A DNA stretch of 56,847 nt. Source: Priapulus caudatus. Taxonomy: Eukaryota > Priapulida > Priapulimorpha > Priapulimorphida > Priapulidae. This document shows positions 54,021-56,847 of the stretch, in pieces (the stretch's first letter is position 1; each line of letters opens with the position of its first letter). The position numbers were made by a program, and so were the translations under genes. The notes under the pieces were generated by a model. The model was not told the DNA's origin. It did not search any database and saw only the letters and a list, made by a program, of their open reading frames with translations. The stretch is from positions 190,825 through 247,671 of the forward strand of contig NW_014577473.1 of NCBI RefSeq assembly GCF_000485595.1. Direction: 5' to 3'.

Positions 54021-54116
54021 TCTATCCCCGGTGTGCATATGGGTACTGTCGGATAATCTTCAACCTCTGCAATGTGGCTGGCCGACTCCAGCGCAACTAT
54101 TTCTAGCAGGCTAACC

Positions 54117-54915
54117 GCATTGTTGGGTCGCAAATTAATCTAGCTTCGTTGCTAAAACGCCATTCTGGATGTTCTTATGTCTCTACTTGTGACGGAAAAT
54201 TCCGCTGATCTCTATAAATTAATGCGTGGAGTAGCGCTAGGGGTGCCTATCCGTGGCCTTAACATGAAAGTGACGCCACAGGCGCCATCTTCCAACGCAC
54301 TCTCTAAAAGCTGAATCTGCCGGTCTGCTCGCCCGGCAATAGATCTGTTCAAATGAAAAATAAAGAACGCGACTTATATCTCACTATATTATCAAATTAG
54401 CATAAACCAAAAAACTTGTAACCACATACTTAAGAAGTTATATATAAATATAGGATATGTATATTAGATAACATGTATGGCCAGCTAAGGGAACGAGAAT
54501 ACCCGAAAAAAATAATTTTTTACGATGACGTAACGAGTCACGGTGCTAGCTAGTCGCAGCCTATTCTACCAATTATAATAATTCTTATGTTACCATTCGT
54601 ATGAAAACAAACCTTGATGTAAAAATTATTGAATGAAACATATGATGTAAAAATGATGAAACATAATGAAAACGATGAAACATGAAAGCCGGTGCAAATA
54701 CAGTTTATGACGTCCAGTATGGCGGCGCAGTTTTACACTACCGCCATCTACCGCCCGATCTAAGAAACTATGGGAATGTATCGGAACGTATCGTATTGAT
54801 GACTAAGCCTATTTATCTATTATCTACGCCAGTATATACTGCGCCTATAGGCGATCTGCACACATAAAGTGTATTCAGCTTAATAACGATTAATAATAAT
54901 AATTATTCGGCTTAA
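54117..54915. other. No gene seen
   Basis: Single-copy-looking DNA between the transposon and the satellite. A 61-codon frame at 54,682-54,867 has no known domain. Confidence 0.5.
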
Positions 54916-54919
54916 TTAC

Positions 54920-56847
54920 TATATGTACATTAACCTACACGTGTTTACGTTCATCTGTGTGCGTGACAGGTTTAGTAAAGCATATTTAGTATGTAAACGA
55001 AGCATGTTAATCGACCGCCGGTCAAACGCGGGGCTCAATTTCTGAGTCTCGTAGCGATATAGCGACGTCACCAAGTGTATTGACATACATAGTTTGATAA
55101 CGAATACTTGGAAGAATAAATTAACGTCATGTTCATTAACCTACACGTGTTTACGTTCGTGACAGGTTTAGTAAAGGATATTTAGTATATAAACGAAGCA
55201 TGTTAATCGACCGCCGGTCAAACGCGGGCTCAATTTCTGAGCCTCGTAGCGATATAGGGACGTCACCAAGTGTATTGACATTCATAGTTCGATAACGAAT
55301 ACTTGGAAGAATAAATTAACGTCATGTACATTAACCTACACGTGTTTACGTTCATCTGTGAGCTTGATAGCATTAGTAAATTATATTTAGTATGTAAACG
55401 AAGCATGTTAATCGACCGCCGGTCAAACGCGGGGCTCAATTTCTGAGCCTCGTAGCGATATAGGGACGTCACCAAGTGTATTGACATTCATAGTTCGATA
55501 ACGAATACTTGGAAGAATAAACTAACGTCCTGTACATTAACCTACACAACACACGTTCATCTGTGTGCGTGACAGGTTTAGTAAAGCATATTTAGTATGT
55601 AAACGAAGCATGTTAATCGACCGCCGGTCAAACGCGGAGCTCAATTTCTGAGCCTCGTAGCGATATAGCGACGTCACCAAGTGTATTAACATACATAGTT
55701 CGATAACGAATACTTGGAAGAATAAATTAACGTCATGTACATTAACCTACACGTGTTTACGTTCATCTGTGAGCTTGATAGCGTTAGTAAATTATATTTA
55801 GTATGTAAACGAGTCGTGTATATATCGACCGCCGGGCATACGAGCTCATAGCGAGATAGGGACGTCACCAAGTGTATTGTCATTCATAGTTCGATAACGA
55901 ATACTTGGAAGAATAAATTAACGTCATGTACATTAACCTACACGTGTTTACGTTCATCTGTGTGCGTGACAGGTTTAGCAAACCATATTTAGTATAAATT
56001 CGAAGCGTGTTTATAGACCGCCGGTCAAACGCGGGGCTCATAAAATGAGCCTCGTAGCGATATAGCGACGTCACCAAGTGTATTGTCATTCATAGTTCGA
56101 TAACGAATACTTGGAAGAATAAACTAACGTCATGTACATTAACCTACACGTGTTTACGTTCATCTGTGTGCGTGACAGGTTTAGCAAAGCATATCTAGTA
56201 TGATGTGTGCGTGACAGGTTTAGCAAAGCATATCTAGTATGAATTCGAAGCGTGTTTATAGACCGCCGGTCAAACGCGGGGCTCATAAAATGAGCCTCTA
56301 AGCGATATAGCGACGTCACCAAGTGTATTGTCATTCATAGTTCGATAACGAATACTTAGAAGAATAAACTAACGTCATGTACATTAACCTACACGTGTTA
56401 ACGTTTATCTGTGTGCGTGACAGGTTTAGTAAAGCATATTTAGTATGTAAACGAAGCATGTTAATCGACCGCAGGTCAAACGCGGGGCTCATAAAATGAG
56501 CCTCACGAATAGCGCTACATGGCGGCGTACGTCACAAATTAAAGTGTAAATCGCATAATATTTTGCTAACGATTAAGGTGACAATCAAATTTCCTTTATC
56601 TACATTGACCTACACGTGTTGTCGTTTATCTGTGTGCGTGACATGTTTAGTAAAGCATAATTACTATGTAAACGAAGCATGTTAATCGACCGCAGGTCAA
56701 ACGCGGGGCTCATAAAATGAGCCTCACGAATAGCGCTACATGGCGGCGTACGTCACAAATTAAAGTGTAAATCGCATAATATTTTGCTAACGATTAAGGT
56801 GACAATCAAATTTCCTTTATCTACATTGACCTACACGTGTTGTCGTT
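54920..56847 (+). repeat. Satellite array, about 190-245-bp units, at least nine copies
   Basis: TACATTAACCTACACGTG and its variants start units near 54,928, 55,134, 55,330, 55,537, 55,741, 55,930, 56,137, 56,381, 56,601 and 56,821. Each has TAAACGAAGCATGTTAATCG, the small palindrome GACCGCCGGTC, a GAGCC hairpin and, in the first seven, TTCGATAACGAATACTTGGA. The last two complete units are 220 bp and almost identical, with a different second half (AATAGCGCTACATGGCGGCG). The array runs off the window. Minus-strand frames of 65-82 codons arise from the units. Confidence 0.95.

Larger units (their letters stand above)
49911..54115 (+). mobile_element. AT-type transposon, copy 2, with hAT insertion
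   Basis: The left end GGGGTTAGCCGCTAGC (49,911) follows the RT fragment at exactly the same base as in copy 1. The right end is CTAGCAGGCTAACCGC (54,103-54,115 region), with one inserted and one changed base relative to the mirror. AT flanks both ends. It shares the THAP remnant, 50,124-50,640, the 90-bp units and the right terminus with copy 1 but lacks the GC island and the 3.35-kb TIR element. Confidence 0.65.

Noticed and set aside
54920-56847. CRISPR-like array
   Set aside because: Units are about 200 bp of continuous homologous sequence without unique spacers, in animal DNA; it is a satellite.

Overview
This is nuclear DNA of an animal, most likely a marine invertebrate such as a sponge, cnidarian or mollusc; the sequence does not settle which. 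The case for an animal rests on spliced, intron-bearing transposase fragments, a CR1/L2-type LINE with an APE endonuclease, a Ty3/gypsy retroelement with an F-like envelope gene, hAT elements, many TIR elements and long CA/CG-rich microsatellites. I found no convincing host gene, rRNA, tRNA or CRISPR array. The window is a graveyard of nested mobile elements, with two assembly gaps.

Layout. 1-5,960: LINE 3' fragments broken up by small DNA elements, several with readable target-site duplications (9 bp at 113-436, 7 bp at 1,302-3,504, 8 bp at 3,673-4,183) and a GGGGCCGG-type TIR element at 5,301-5,957. 6,089-12,972: a transposase-like gene whose neighbouring exons lie on opposite strands about 5 kb apart with matching splice phase, suggesting an inversion; between them are a LINE fragment, a hAT-like element with 8-bp duplication and a pair of inverted repeats. 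14,556-33,001: one Ty3/gypsy-type provirus on the minus strand (5' LTR at the right, then gag, protease, RT, RNase H, integrase, envelope, 3' LTR at the left). All its genes are disabled, and its RT gene is cut at 20,812-28,365 by a DNA transposon with GGGGTTAGCC termini, a 2-bp AT target duplication and a THAP-like coding remnant. That transposon itself carries a GC-extreme island, CA-rich blocks and another TIR element (24,683-28,034) with a decayed gene of an unnamed, probably transposase-like family.

33,002-39,000: duplicated flanks around the second gap, AT-rich hairpins, an 870-bp TC/CA microsatellite and small tandem repeats. 39,200-44,101: a nearly full-length LINE on the minus strand (ORF1 with zinc finger, coiled coil and SGNH esterase; ORF2 with APE endonuclease and reverse transcriptase), with several frameshifts. 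44,600-46,852: microsatellites and a non-autonomous TIR element with a large internal hairpin. 46,853-54,115: a second copy of the envelope-integrase-RNase H block joined to the same AT-type transposon at the same base, so the nested arrangement predates a segmental duplication; a hAT remnant with a perfect 8-bp duplication sits in it. 54,920 to the end: a tandem satellite of about 190-245-bp units, running off the window.

Nothing here forms a working pathway. The history can be read as layers: provirus insertion, transposon insertion into the RT gene, duplication of that composite, then separate decay of the two copies.
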